Part shown: positions 50,484 to 59,365 of the stretch, piece by piece
How the letters are laid out: every line of letters starts with the position of its first letter
How positions within the stretch are numbered: position 1 is the stretch's first letter
The notes under the pieces: generated by a model
The model's input: only the letters and a program-made list of their open reading frames with translations
Database searches by the model: none
Told to the model about the DNA's origin: nothing
Source of the DNA: CAVRXZ01 sp963773035
GTDB taxonomy: Bacteria; Acidobacteriota; Vicinamibacteria; Vicinamibacterales; CAVVIG01
DNA length: 64,000 bases
Direction of reading: 5' to 3'
NCBI GenBank assembly: GCA_963773035.1
Contig: CAVYZX010000010.1
Coordinates: forward strand, 1 to 64,000
Program-made: the position numbers and the translations under genes

Positions 50484-52385
50484 ATGAAGGATTTTTCGCT
50501 TGCTGCGCGCTTATACGGCATCAGTGTGCTCGTGGCCGGAACGGCCGCGGTGGTTGCACTTGCGCCTCATTCTCTCGTGGCACGTATCAGCTCCTGGATG
50601 GCCCTCGTCGCCGTCATCGCGCTGGCTCTGGCTTACCGGACCTACAAGCTTCTCGTCGGCCGGATCGTCGATCAGAAACGGCACGTGCAGGAAATGTCGG
50701 ACCTGCATCTGGCCACCATCGAAGCGCTCGCTTTGGCGATCGACGCAAAGGACGAGATCGGCCAGCGACACGTCCGACGAGCTCAAGTCTATGCAGCGGC
50801 GATTGGCAAGGCCCTCGGGATGTCGGACACCGAGATCCAGGGAGTCAAGACGGCGTCGTTGCTGCACGACATCGGCAAGCTCGCGGTACCGGACCACATC
50901 CTTTCCAAGCCGGGTCCGCTTACTCAGGAAGAGTTCCAAAAGATTCGAGTTCATCCTCAGATCGGTGCGGAGATCATCGGTGGCGTGCCGTTTCCGTATC
51001 CGGTGGCGCCGCTGATTCTCTGCCACCACGAGCGCTGGGACGGCAAGGGTTATCCGGCAGGGCTGGCTGGCGATGAAATTCCACTTGGCGCCCGGATCCT
51101 GGCGGTCGTCGACTATTTCGACGCACTGATTTCGGATCGGCCGTACGAACGGGCGATGAGCGCTGAAGGCGCGCTCGATCTGTTGCAGCAAGAGAGTGGC
51201 AAGGCCCTGGATCCGAGAATCGTGCGAACGTTCATCAACCTGTATCCGTCGATGAGTGCCGACACGGAGACGGGCGGTCAGATCGCAGCACGCGACCGGA
51301 CGACGGCAACGGCTTCAATCCGGCCGCCCAGAGGATTGACGACCGAAAGCGCCAACCAATCCACGGTCTTCGACGATATTGCACTCGCCCACCGCGAGAT
51401 CTACGCCTTGTATGAGATCGCGCAAGCCATGGGCAGCAGCCTTGGAGTGGCCGACACGATGGCCCTGATCTCCTCCAAGCTCAGCAACCTGATACCCTTC
51501 TCCACCTGCGCGCTCTTTCTCCGCGTTGATGACGGCGGAGCGCTGCGCTGCCGGTACGCGACTGGCGTCGAATCCGAGACCATTCAGCAGTTCACCATTC
51601 GCGAAGGACAAGGCTTGACGGGTTGGGTCGCCAGGCACCGCCGGCCGCTGGTCAACGGCAGACCTCGCGCCGAATTCGACGCGGCCGGTCACGCGGGAAC
51701 ATCCACCATTCTGAAGTCGGCTCTCGTCTGTCCGCTGACCTTCAACGATCGACTCATCGGCGCTTTGTCGGCTTACCATACCGAAGCGTCGGTCTATACC
51801 GAGGATCACCAGCGACTGCTCGAACGAATTTCGGAACAGGCCGCCGCGGTGCTTCATCATTCGATTGTGTTCGAACAAACGCACCATGCCTCGCTCACCG
51901 ACACGTTGACCGGACTTCCGAACTCTCGGTTCATGTTCATGCATTTGACGCGCGAGCTCACGCGTGCCGACCTTCTGAAATCCGAGGTGGCGTTTCTCGT
52001 CATGGACCTCGATTCGTTCAAGGACATCAACGACACGTATGGGCACCACGTCGGCGACCGCGCACTGAGAGAAGTTGGAAGCGTATTGCGAGCGTCCATT
52101 CGTCCGAGCGACATTTGCGTTCGCTATGCTGGAGACGAGTTCATCATCGTGCTGTCGGGATGTCACGCCGAGGAAGCTGAGCGCAAGCGGCTCTCCCTCC
52201 AGCGCGCCATCAATGAGTTGAGGTTCGAAGCGAGGCCTGGCGAGATTTTGCCGCTGGCCCTCAGCGCTGGCGCCGCCATCTATCCCCACGACGGGGACTC
52301 GTACGAGGCGCTTCTTGCGACTGCCGATGGCCGTATGTACCGCGACAAAACACGCCGTAAGAAGGGTGAGCCTCTGACGCTCTAG
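50484..52385 (+). CDS. HD-GYP / GAF / GGDEF hybrid signalling protein
   Basis: This 633-residue protein has two N-terminal membrane helices (about 10-52), an HD-GYP domain with HD at 128-129 (SLLHDIGKLAVPDHIL) and the HHERWDGKGYP motif at 181-191, a GAF domain (about 310-455) and a GGDEF domain with AGDEF at 549-553 (VRYAGDEFIIVLSG) and DLDSFKDINDTYGHHVGDRA. Both enzymatic sets look intact. HD-GYP degrades c-di-GMP and GGDEF makes it, so the protein could switch direction through the GAF sensor, or one half may act on another nucleotide (for example cGAMP, as in Hypr GGDEF proteins). The AGDEF variant of the motif is generally active. Confidence 0.92.
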   Translation: MKDFSLAARLYGISVLVAGTAAVVALAPHSLVARISSWMALVAVIALALAYRTYKLLVGRIVDQKRHVQEMSDLHLATIEALALAIDAKDEIGQRHVRRAQVYAAAIGKALGMSDTEIQGVKTASLLHDIGKLAVPDHILSKPGPLTQEEFQKIRVHPQIGAEIIGGVPFPYPVAPLILCHHERWDGKGYPAGLAGDEIPLGARILAVVDYFDALISDRPYERAMSAEGALDLLQQESGKALDPRIVRTFINLYPSMSADTETGGQIAARDRTTATASIRPPRGLTTESANQSTVFDDIALAHREIYALYEIAQAMGSSLGVADTMALISSKLSNLIPFSTCALFLRVDDGGALRCRYATGVESETIQQFTIREGQGLTGWVARHRRPLVNGRPRAEFDAAGHAGTSTILKSALVCPLTFNDRLIGALSAYHTEASVYTEDHQRLLERISEQAAAVLHHSIVFEQTHHASLTDTLTGLPNSRFMFMHLTRELTRADLLKSEVAFLVMDLDSFKDINDTYGHHVGDRALREVGSVLRASIRPSDICVRYAGDEFIIVLSGCHAEEAERKRLSLQRAINELRFEARPGEILPLALSAGAAIYPHDGDSYEALLATADGRMYRDKTRRKKGEPLTL

Positions 52386-52630
52386 TTTCTAGGCCGTGGA
52401 TCACCCGTTTCGTCGATCCAATCGGGCCGGACTCCTGTCAGTGCTGTCCAAAGGAAGGCCACACCGGTGGCGCCGAGGACTAGCGCGAGCCCGTCAATCC
52501 ACGCAGCGCCGCAGCACCCGCCGAATTTCAACCACGTGGCCGGCAGGAGCAATACCAAACCAGCAATGGTTGACGTCAACCGCCGTCGGGCCAGGCGCAG
52601 CAGCATGCCTCGTGCGCGGCGAGCAAACAT
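52382..52630 (-). CDS. Small two-helix membrane protein of unknown function
   Basis: This 82-residue protein has an Arg-rich N-terminus (FARRARGMLLRLARRRLTST), a first helix (IAGLVLLLPATWLKF), a GGCCGAAW turn with paired cysteines and a second helix (IDGLALVLGATGVAFLWTAL) ending in GVRPDWIDETGDP. It converges with the HD-GYP gene (four-base overlap of ends) and starts nine bases after fabI. No family is recognised. Confidence 0.6.
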   Translation of the reverse strand: MFARRARGMLLRLARRRLTSTIAGLVLLLPATWLKFGGCCGAAWIDGLALVLGATGVAFLWTALTGVRPDWIDETGDPRPRN

Positions 52631-52638
52631 GGCGAAAC

Positions 52639-53409
52639 TTAGACACCCGTGACATGGTAACCGGCATCGACGAACACGATTTCGCCAGTAACTCCGCGCG
52701 ATTGCGGACTGAGCAGGAAGAGCGCGGCGTCCGCGACCTCGTCGACCTCGACGTTGCGTCGAAGTGGAGCGCGCTCGGGGTACGCGTTGCGAATACTCGA
52801 GAAATCCTTGATCCCGGCCGCGGCAAGCGTCTTGATCGGTCCGGCCGACACCGCGTTCACACGAATGTTTCGAGGACCTAGATCGCTGGCCAGATAACGA
52901 ACCGAGGCCTCGAGCGCTGCTTTCGCGACGCCCATCACGTTGTAGTTGGTGAACACCCGCTGACTGCCTAGATATGTCAGCGTGATGACACTGCCACCGC
53001 CACGCCGCTCCATGAGAGGAACTGCAGCACGCGTGAGCGCAATCAAAGAATAGGCGCTCACGTCCATGGCGATCCGAAACCCCTCGCGGGTTGTCTGGAC
53101 GAACGGATTGTCGAGGTCCGCCTTGGGTGCGAATGCGGCGCCATGGACGAGGAAATCGAGTCCGCCAAACTCATCGTCGATGGCGGCAGCGACATCGGCT
53201 ATTTGCCGATCGTCGGTAACATCGCATGGCCGGACCAGCGCGCCGACCGTCGCCGCGAGGTCGGTGACGTTTTCGGCCAGCCGCTCGCCTTGGTAGGTCA
53301 GCGCCAGCCGCGCGCCGGCACTCGACGCAGCTTGAGCGATCGCCCATGCGATCGACCGCTTGTTCGCAACACCGACGATCAGACCATGCTTTCCGGAGAG
53401 ATCAGGCAT
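52639..53409 (-). CDS. fabI: Enoyl-ACP reductase FabI
   Basis: This 256-residue short-chain reductase starts MPDLSGKHGLIVGVANKRSI, with the divergent FabI nucleotide loop. Catalytic residues fall at the E. coli positions: Tyr146 and Tyr156 (TYLGSQRVFTNYNVMGVAK) and Lys163. RNAYPERAPLRRNVEVDEVA and GVTGEIVFVDAGYHVTGV close the protein. It completes fatty-acid elongation with NADH. A triclosan-contact Gly93 equivalent lies in HGAAFAPKADL. Length matches the family. Confidence 0.96.
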   Translation of the reverse strand: MPDLSGKHGLIVGVANKRSIAWAIAQAASSAGARLALTYQGERLAENVTDLAATVGALVRPCDVTDDRQIADVAAAIDDEFGGLDFLVHGAAFAPKADLDNPFVQTTREGFRIAMDVSAYSLIALTRAAVPLMERRGGGSVITLTYLGSQRVFTNYNVMGVAKAALEASVRYLASDLGPRNIRVNAVSAGPIKTLAAAGIKDFSSIRNAYPERAPLRRNVEVDEVADAALFLLSPQSRGVTGEIVFVDAGYHVTGV

Positions 53410-53454
53410 CGGGCGACTATGAGTTCGAGGATTCAGATCGGAGATTGCCCGGCT

Positions 53455-54150
53455 TCATTTCGAGCGCTTGCGGCCCGAGCCATGGCGCCGGCCGGAGCGC
53501 AACGCAGGCGGCCGTCCGCTACCCGGCCGTGACATTCCTCCACCCCCAACCATGTTGTTGTTGTTGCCCGAACGGCTGCCCTGAAAAGGAGGAGATCCGC
53601 GAGGATGGCGCGGCCGGAATCGGCCCGGACGCCCAGCTGGTTGGCGAATGGTGAATTCCGGCGCGGGACGTGTCGGGGGCGGCTGCCCTTCAGGGCGAGG
53701 CAACGTCGCACGAATCAGCGGCCGATGAACGGGCCCCTCTTCGACGTCGATCTCGGGTTCCGACTCGGCTGGCGCGGTAGGTGTGGGGCCTCCGTCGTTC
53801 GCGTGCAGCTCTGGATCGGGGCCCGGTTCGATCGGGCCATCAACCGGCTCGTTTCCGCCGGTTGGTGACTCCACCGATCCCTCACCGTCGGCCTCTGGTC
53901 CAGGATCATGCATCACACGCTTGGGCCCACCCGCTGACCCATGAGCATACAGCGCCGCCGGAGTGTCCGACTTCTTTCGTTGACGCGGAACCTTGGCGTG
54001 CTTGTATTCGTGCTCGGCCTCGCACGTGGTGCAGCGGGTTTGCTTCACGTCCGCACCAACCATTGCCACGACAGCGTGATTGGTCACGCGGCGTTCACGA
54101 GGGCAATAATCGTCCAGAATGTCACCAAGCCGAAGCTGGCGCTGCTGCAT
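53455..54150 (-). CDS. Protein with a short CxxC zinc-like motif and a Gly/Arg/Pro-rich tail
   Basis: From ATG 54150 (MQQRQLRLGDILDDYCPRER) the product is about 231 residues. The conserved-looking head contains TNHAVVAMVGADVKQTRCTT and CEAEHEYKHAKVPRQRKK, i.e. cysteines in CPRER and CTTC that could bind zinc. The rest is low complexity: an acidic/Pro middle (TPTAPAESEPEIDVEEGPVH) and a basic Gly/Arg/Pro tail (RPGRFRPRHPRGSPPFQGSR, then GNNNNMVGGGG) like RNA-binding RGG regions. Function unknown; an RNA- or ribosome-associated role is a guess. The open frame upstream of 54150 lacks these features. Confidence 0.6.
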   Translation of the reverse strand: MQQRQLRLGDILDDYCPRERRVTNHAVVAMVGADVKQTRCTTCEAEHEYKHAKVPRQRKKSDTPAALYAHGSAGGPKRVMHDPGPEADGEGSVESPTGGNEPVDGPIEPGPDPELHANDGGPTPTAPAESEPEIDVEEGPVHRPLIRATLPRPEGQPPPTRPAPEFTIRQPAGRPGRFRPRHPRGSPPFQGSRSGNNNNMVGGGGMSRPGSGRPPALRSGRRHGSGRKRSK

Positions 54151-54251
54151 CAAACTCTCCCGAAGGAGCCTCTGGCGGGGGAGAAACTGCGAAAGGCGTT
54201 GCCATACTAACAGAGCTTGTTTCGGGGTGGCAATACCGTCGACTGACAGGG

Positions 54252-55637
54252 TCAGGCCGACACCCGGGACAGCCACTGCTGGACCTCGGCCAGTGCGACA
54301 GCAACCGCGCCGGGTGCCGTCGATTGAGGTGTCCGCTTGGCCGCAACCGAGGTACGCGCGGTCACACGTGTAACGATATCGGGATCGAACGAATCGCTGG
54401 CTTGCCGCCACTCACTGACCGTCAGCGATCCAAAGTCCCGTCCATCTGTGACGAGCTTCCGTACCAGCGTCCCGACGATTTCGTGCGCTCGCCGAAACGG
54501 CACGCCGCGGGCCACGAGATAGTCCGCGACATCGGTGGCCAGTAACAAGCCCGACGCTGCCAATTCGGCGCGCTGGCGATCGAGCGTCAGGCCATCGATG
54601 ACGGAACGTGCGGCCGACAGACTGCTGAGCAGTGTGTCTTCAGCATCGAACACGGCCTGCTTGTCTTCCTGCAAATCCTTGTTATATCCACTCGGCAATC
54701 CCTTGAGCGTCGTCAACAGAGCCAACAGGTGACCGAATGAACGGCCCGCTTTGCCGCGGACGAGTTCGAGCGGGTCGGGATTCTTTTTCTGAGGCATCAG
54801 GCTGCTGCCGGTGCTCAGAGCGTCAGCCATATCGAAAAATCTGTGCTCGTCGCTGCAAAAAATGATCAGGTCCTCGGCCAGTCGGCTCAAGTGGACCATG
54901 GTCATCGCACACGCGTACAGGAACGTCGCGGCAAAATCGCGATCCGATGAGGCGTCGATGCTGTTGGTGACGACCCTCGAGAACCCCAGATCCCGCGCCA
55001 GACCTTGCACGTCGACGTCGTAGCTCGTCCCAGCAACGGCTCCAGACCCGAGAGGCAGTGCGTCCGCTTCCGTCCGCGCGTGGGTCAAGCGATCGTGGTC
55101 GCGCCGCAGAGCCGCCACGTGGGCGAGAAAGAAGTGCGCAACGAGAATCGGCTGCGCCGGCCGCAAATGAGTGAAAGCTGGCATGAGCGCGTCGTCCGCA
55201 GCTGCGGCCTGCCGGACGAGCGCGCCGATACAGTCCTCGACTGCCCTGAGCAACAAGGGGATCCGACGCCGCAGATACAAGCGCAAATCGAGTGAAACTT
55301 GTTCGTTCCGGGATCGGCCGGTATGAAGACGACGTCCGGCATCTCCGAGCCGTTCGACGAGAAGCCGCTCCACGAAGCTGTGAACGTCCTCGTCGGGGCC
55401 GTCGATACTCCCCGGGTCGGCGCGGCCCTGCGCCAGGATGTCGGACAGCGCTTGCTCGATCCTGCGGCCGTCGTCCACGGTGATGACACCGGCTTTCACG
55501 AGCGCGCGAGCCCACGCCAGGCTGCCGGTGACGTCGTCTTCGAACAGCCTGCGGTCGAATCGGAACGACCGACCGAATTCAAACGCAGCTGCGTCGGGCG
55601 TCGTGTCGAACCGGCCGGACCACAGCGTTGTCATCAA
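54252..55637 (-). CDS. argH: Argininosuccinate lyase
   Basis: This 461-residue homotetrameric fumarase-superfamily enzyme splits argininosuccinate to arginine and fumarate. It has LWSGRFDTTPDAAAFEFGRS, HTGRSRNEQVSLDLRLYLRR and the signature GSSLMPQKKNPDPLELVRGK with the catalytic Ser loop. It lies 14 bases after argG and is the last gene of argR-argG-argH. Confidence 0.96.
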   Translation of the reverse strand: MMTTLWSGRFDTTPDAAAFEFGRSFRFDRRLFEDDVTGSLAWARALVKAGVITVDDGRRIEQALSDILAQGRADPGSIDGPDEDVHSFVERLLVERLGDAGRRLHTGRSRNEQVSLDLRLYLRRRIPLLLRAVEDCIGALVRQAAAADDALMPAFTHLRPAQPILVAHFFLAHVAALRRDHDRLTHARTEADALPLGSGAVAGTSYDVDVQGLARDLGFSRVVTNSIDASSDRDFAATFLYACAMTMVHLSRLAEDLIIFCSDEHRFFDMADALSTGSSLMPQKKNPDPLELVRGKAGRSFGHLLALLTTLKGLPSGYNKDLQEDKQAVFDAEDTLLSSLSAARSVIDGLTLDRQRAELAASGLLLATDVADYLVARGVPFRRAHEIVGTLVRKLVTDGRDFGSLTVSEWRQASDSFDPDIVTRVTARTSVAAKRTPQSTAPGAVAVALAEVQQWLSRVSA

Positions 55638-55651
55638 TCACCAACCTGCCG

Positions 55652-56887
55652 TCACTTCTTGCTTCCGGCAGGACCGGCGACCACCGCTTGACGACTGTCC
55701 GACGGCGCTTTGCGGGCTGCCGTCTCCACTGGCAAGCCGAAGATCTTGATGAACCCCTCCGCGGCGGACTGATCGAACGTGTCGCCCGCGTCGTAGGTCG
55801 CGAGCGCGTACTCGTAGAGCCCGAATGGCGACTTGCGACCAACCACACGACAATCGCCTCTGAACAGCTTGAGCCTCACAGTCCCGGTGACGCGTTCCTG
55901 AACCTTGTCAACGAATGCGTCGAGTGCTTCCCGTGTCGGCGTGAACCACAGACCGTTGTAAACGAGGTCGGCATACTGGAGACTGACGAAGCGGGCGATG
56001 CGATCGAGATCTCTCGTCGTCACGAACTTTTGCAATTCCTTGTGCGCCGTGTGGAGGACCACTGCGGCGGGTGCTTCGTAGATCTCTCGGGATTTGATGC
56101 CGACCAGGCGATTCTCGACCATGTCGATCCGCCCGACGCCGTGCGACCCGGCGACGGTCGCCAACCTGTCGATCAAATCGAGAATCGGCATCGTGACACC
56201 GTTGATCGCCGTCGGGATCCCGCGCTCGAACGAGATCTCGGTATAGGCGGCCTGGCTTGGGCATTCCGCTGGTGACTTCGTCAACGTATAGATATCGTCC
56301 GGCGGTTCCTGCCACGGATCCTCGAGCACGCCGCATTCGATCGAGCGGCCCCACAGGTTCGTGTCCGTGCTATAGGGGCTGTCGATAGTGGCGGGCACCT
56401 GCACGCCATGTCGCCGCGCGTAGGCGATCTCTTCCGGTCGCGTCATCCCCCAGACTCTGGCCGGCGCTATCACCTTCAATTTGGGATTGAGCGCACGAGT
56501 CGTCACATCCAACCGGACCTGGTCGTTGCCCTTCCCGGTGCAGCCGTGCGCGACTGCGGTAGCGTTTTCGACCTCGGCAATTTCGACCAGTTTCTGCGCG
56601 ATCAGCGGGCGGCCGAGTGAAGTGGCCATCGGGTATCGGTCTTCGTAGATTGCGTCTGCCTTGAGGGCCGGCAGCACGTAGTCCCGCGCAAACTCCTCGC
56701 GCAGATCCAGGACGTGCGCTCGGATCGCACCGGTCGCGAGGGCGCGCTCCCGCACTTCCTCGAGCTCTTTGCCCTGCCCAAGGTCCATCGTCACCGCGAT
56801 GATCTCTGCCTCGTATTTTTCGGCCATCCACGGAATGGCGACCGACGTGTCCAATCCGCCGGAGTATGCCAAAACAATCCGTTCCAT
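55652..56887 (-). CDS. argG: Argininosuccinate synthase
   Basis: This 411-residue ATP-dependent enzyme starts MERIVLAYSGGLDTSVAIPW with the PP-loop. Later motifs are AVAHGCTGKGNDQVRLDVTT, SPYSTDTNLWGRSIECGVLE and SHGVGRIDMVENRLVGIKSR. It joins citrulline and aspartate. The gene follows argR by 34 bases and precedes argH by 14, in one operon. Confidence 0.97.
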   Translation of the reverse strand: MERIVLAYSGGLDTSVAIPWMAEKYEAEIIAVTMDLGQGKELEEVRERALATGAIRAHVLDLREEFARDYVLPALKADAIYEDRYPMATSLGRPLIAQKLVEIAEVENATAVAHGCTGKGNDQVRLDVTTRALNPKLKVIAPARVWGMTRPEEIAYARRHGVQVPATIDSPYSTDTNLWGRSIECGVLEDPWQEPPDDIYTLTKSPAECPSQAAYTEISFERGIPTAINGVTMPILDLIDRLATVAGSHGVGRIDMVENRLVGIKSREIYEAPAAVVLHTAHKELQKFVTTRDLDRIARFVSLQYADLVYNGLWFTPTREALDAFVDKVQERVTGTVRLKLFRGDCRVVGRKSPFGLYEYALATYDAGDTFDQSAAEGFIKIFGLPVETAARKAPSDSRQAVVAGPAGSKK

Positions 56888-56921
56888 TACGGCTCCTTCT
56901 GCTCAGTTCTCGAGCTTGCGC

Positions 56922-57374
56922 TCACCGACCCGCGAGACGCTCCAGACGCCGCGCCAGCGCTGCCGCACGACGCGCATCCCGTGCGATGACGAGAATCGTA
57001 TCGTCGCCTTGAATCGTACCAACCGCTTCCGACAGCTGCGCGCGATCAATCGCCTCGGCAAGAGCCGGGGCCTCTCCTCGTCCCGTGCGAAGAATGATGA
57101 GCTGCTGCACGCGATCCGCGCGGCGGAGGAACTCTCCTGCGGCGCGCTCGAGCGCCGCAAGAGCCGTTTCCCGGTTCCCGTCGTCTTCCCCAGGCCGTCG
57201 GTACGCGCGGTCGCCCGAGCGCTTGACCAGCCCCAGCTCCTTGATGTCGCGAGAGATTGTTGCCTGCGTGGCGTCGAGGCCGCGCTGACGCAGACGGCGG
57301 CGCAGCTGCTCCTGACTGTGGAGTGCATCGCGATCGATGAGTTCCAGGATGACGGCTTGCCGGCGCGCTTTCAT
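56922..57374 (-). CDS. argR: Arginine repressor ArgR
   Basis: This 150-residue protein has an N-terminal winged helix (RRQAVILELIDRDALHSQEQ, LRRRLRQRGLDATQATISRD, IKELGLVK). The C-terminal oligomerisation and arginine-binding domain includes LSEAVGTIQGDDTILVIARD. It should form hexamers with arginine and repress the divergent arg operons from the 74-base intergenic region. Length is normal. Confidence 0.95.
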   Translation of the reverse strand: MKARRQAVILELIDRDALHSQEQLRRRLRQRGLDATQATISRDIKELGLVKRSGDRAYRRPGEDDGNRETALAALERAAGEFLRRADRVQQLIILRTGRGEAPALAEAIDRAQLSEAVGTIQGDDTILVIARDARRAAALARRLERLAGR

Positions 57375-57408
57375 GAGGCTCAGTCGGCAAATTATACATC
57401 GATTTTTG

Positions 57409-57443
57409 TTGATCCAACCTGGGGTGGTGTGTATAAGTATTCT
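57409..57443 (+). promoter_or_regulatory. argC promoter with overlapping ARG-box-like site
   Basis: TTGATC at 57409-57414 and TATAAG at 57432-57437 are exactly 17 bases apart. TGTATAAGTATTCT at 57430-57443 matches the ARG-box half-site pattern (TGAAT-N4-ATTCA) with two changes and covers the -10. The argC ATG at 57449 is only 11 bases after the -10, predicting a leader of about five bases. ArgR, encoded just upstream on the other strand, is the expected repressor. Confidence 0.65.
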
Positions 57444-57448
57444 TTTCG

Positions 57449-58498
57449 ATGCATACCGTCACGCAACCAGAATCGTCAGCGCCAAAGTCGACCGCGGGCA
57501 CGACGACACGCGTCGCCGTTGCCGGCGCGACCGGATATACAGGCCAGGAGCTCCTGCGCATCCTGTCACGTCATCCGTCCGTCCTGTTGACGGCGGCGAT
57601 GTCGTCGGGCACGACGTCGAGAAAGCTGCCGGCGCTGGCGCGCCTGTGGAACGGCGAAATCACGCCGCTCTCGTCGGAGACGTTGCGCGAGGCCGACGTT
57701 GTCTTTCTGGCGCTTCCCGACGCAGCCGCGGCCGGACTGGGGCCCGATCTGATCGACGCGGGCGTTCGGGTGATCGATCTCTCCGGGGCCTTTCGACTGC
57801 GGGATGCATCGGAGCGGGCGCGGTGGTATCCGGAAACTCATCGGATCCCGGATGGCCTGGTCTACGGCCTGACGGAGCTGGAACGGACAGCTCTCGGCAG
57901 CGCGCGTCTTGTCGCCAACCCGGGTTGCTATCCGACTGCGACTCTTCTGGCTGTGGCGCCGCTCGTGAGCGCCGGCCTCCTCGCACCCGATTCCGACATC
58001 ATCGTCGATGCCAAGTCCGGTGTCTCGGGCGCAGGAAAGGCACCCACTGAACGGACTCACTTTTCCGAACGTCATGGCAGCCTGTCCGCGTATGGCGTCT
58101 TCGGTCATCGGCACGGATCAGAAATCGAGCAGGGAGTCGCCCATGCGGGCGATGGATCACATGTGATCACATTCGTGCCTCACCTCGTGCCGCTGGATCG
58201 CGGAATTCTGTCGACCGTCTACGTCCGACTGAAGGCTGGCGTGACTGAAAACGCGCTCGGCGACGTGTATCAGAGCACCTACGCTGCTGCCCCATTCGTC
58301 CGACTCGTCGCGTCGGCTCTGCCGGAAATCAAGCATGTGGCCTACACGAATTTCTGTGACGTGGGATGGCGCGTCGACGCATCGGGCCGGGCCGTTCTCG
58401 TGTCGGTGATCGATAACCTTCTGAAGGGCGCTTCGGGGCAGGCGGTGCAGAATCTCAACGTCATGCTTGGCATCGACGAACGAACCGGGCTGTGGTGA
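57449..58498 (+). CDS. argC: N-acetyl-gamma-glutamyl-phosphate reductase
   Basis: This 349-residue enzyme has the Rossmann start VAVAGATGYTGQELLRILSR, the catalytic cysteine in VANPGCYPTATLLAVAPLVS, KSGVSGAGKAPTERTHFSER and the C-terminal ISVI-like SVIDNLLKGASGQAVQNLNV. The first 22 residues precede the Rossmann strand and are not typical, but no better start exists downstream. It catalyses the third step of arginine synthesis and leads the argCBDJF operon. Confidence 0.96.
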   Translation: MHTVTQPESSAPKSTAGTTTRVAVAGATGYTGQELLRILSRHPSVLLTAAMSSGTTSRKLPALARLWNGEITPLSSETLREADVVFLALPDAAAAGLGPDLIDAGVRVIDLSGAFRLRDASERARWYPETHRIPDGLVYGLTELERTALGSARLVANPGCYPTATLLAVAPLVSAGLLAPDSDIIVDAKSGVSGAGKAPTERTHFSERHGSLSAYGVFGHRHGSEIEQGVAHAGDGSHVITFVPHLVPLDRGILSTVYVRLKAGVTENALGDVYQSTYAAAPFVRLVASALPEIKHVAYTNFCDVGWRVDASGRAVLVSVIDNLLKGASGQAVQNLNVMLGIDERTGLW

Positions 58499-58516
58499 CA
58501 TGAGAGACAGGGAGAG

Positions 58517-59344
58517 GTGAGGCCTCTCGTCCTGAAGTTCGGCGGCGAGCTGCTCGAAGAGGCGTCCGGGTTGCAAACCTCGATCTCGGCGGTTCGGCAG
58601 ATCGCCGCAGCGACGCCGCTCGTTGTCGTTCACGGTGGCGGTCGCGAGATCGACGTCGCGCTGAAAACCGCCGGGATCGAAAAGCGCCAGGTCGACGGCC
58701 TTCGCATCACCGACGAGGCGACGCTGAATGTCGTCGTGTCGGTTCTGGCCGGGACTGTCAATACACGTTTCGTCGCCGCGATGACGACTGCCGGCATCCC
58801 GGCGGTCGGGTTGACGGGCGCAGATGGCGGCTGCGGGTTGGCCGAAGCCGCGCCGCCTCATCGCACGGTCGACGGACGAATGGTGAATCTGGGCCGGGTG
58901 GGTGTGCCAGTCGAGAACGCGGACACGCGGTTGTTGACGACTTTGCTCGAGAACGGTTTCGTACCAATCATCGCGTGCATCGGCATCGGCCGGGATGGTG
59001 ACTTGTTCAACGTGAATGCCGACACGTTCGCCAGCCACCTCGCCACGCGATTGTGCGCGCGCAGGCTCGTGATCGCTGGCACGACACCAGGTGTTCTGGG
59101 CCCCGATCGTTCGACTCTGCGGTCGCTCGATCCTGCGGCGATCGATCAACTCCTTGCGGACGGCACCGCAACGGCAGGGATGGTTGCGAAACTGCAGGCG
59201 TGCGAGTGGGCTGTCGCCGGTGGCGTCGAGGACGTCTTCATCGTCGACGGGCGGAACCGGCTTGCGCTCGAAACGGCGGCAACGGACTCCAGTCCGACCA
59301 ATGGAACCCGCGTGACGGGAGCGTCGCTGCCTCAGATTCCTTAG
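58517..59344 (+). CDS. argB: Acetylglutamate kinase
   Basis: This 275-residue amino-acid kinase starts at GTG 58517, preceded by GGGAGA. It has LKFGGELLEEASG, the VVVHGGGREIDVALKTAGIE substrate loop, DGLRITDEATLNVVV and the C-terminal GGVEDVFIVDGRN. It phosphorylates N-acetylglutamate; it may be the arginine-inhibited control point, but the N-terminal helix linked with that type is short here. The order argC-argB-argD-argJ-argF is that of an operon with 18, 21, -4 and 15 bases between genes. Confidence 0.93.
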   Translation: MRPLVLKFGGELLEEASGLQTSISAVRQIAAATPLVVVHGGGREIDVALKTAGIEKRQVDGLRITDEATLNVVVSVLAGTVNTRFVAAMTTAGIPAVGLTGADGGCGLAEAAPPHRTVDGRMVNLGRVGVPVENADTRLLTTLLENGFVPIIACIGIGRDGDLFNVNADTFASHLATRLCARRLVIAGTTPGVLGPDRSTLRSLDPAAIDQLLADGTATAGMVAKLQACEWAVAGGVEDVFIVDGRNRLALETAATDSSPTNGTRVTGASLPQIP

Positions 59345-59365
59345 CTCTGGTTGAGGTCTTTGCAC

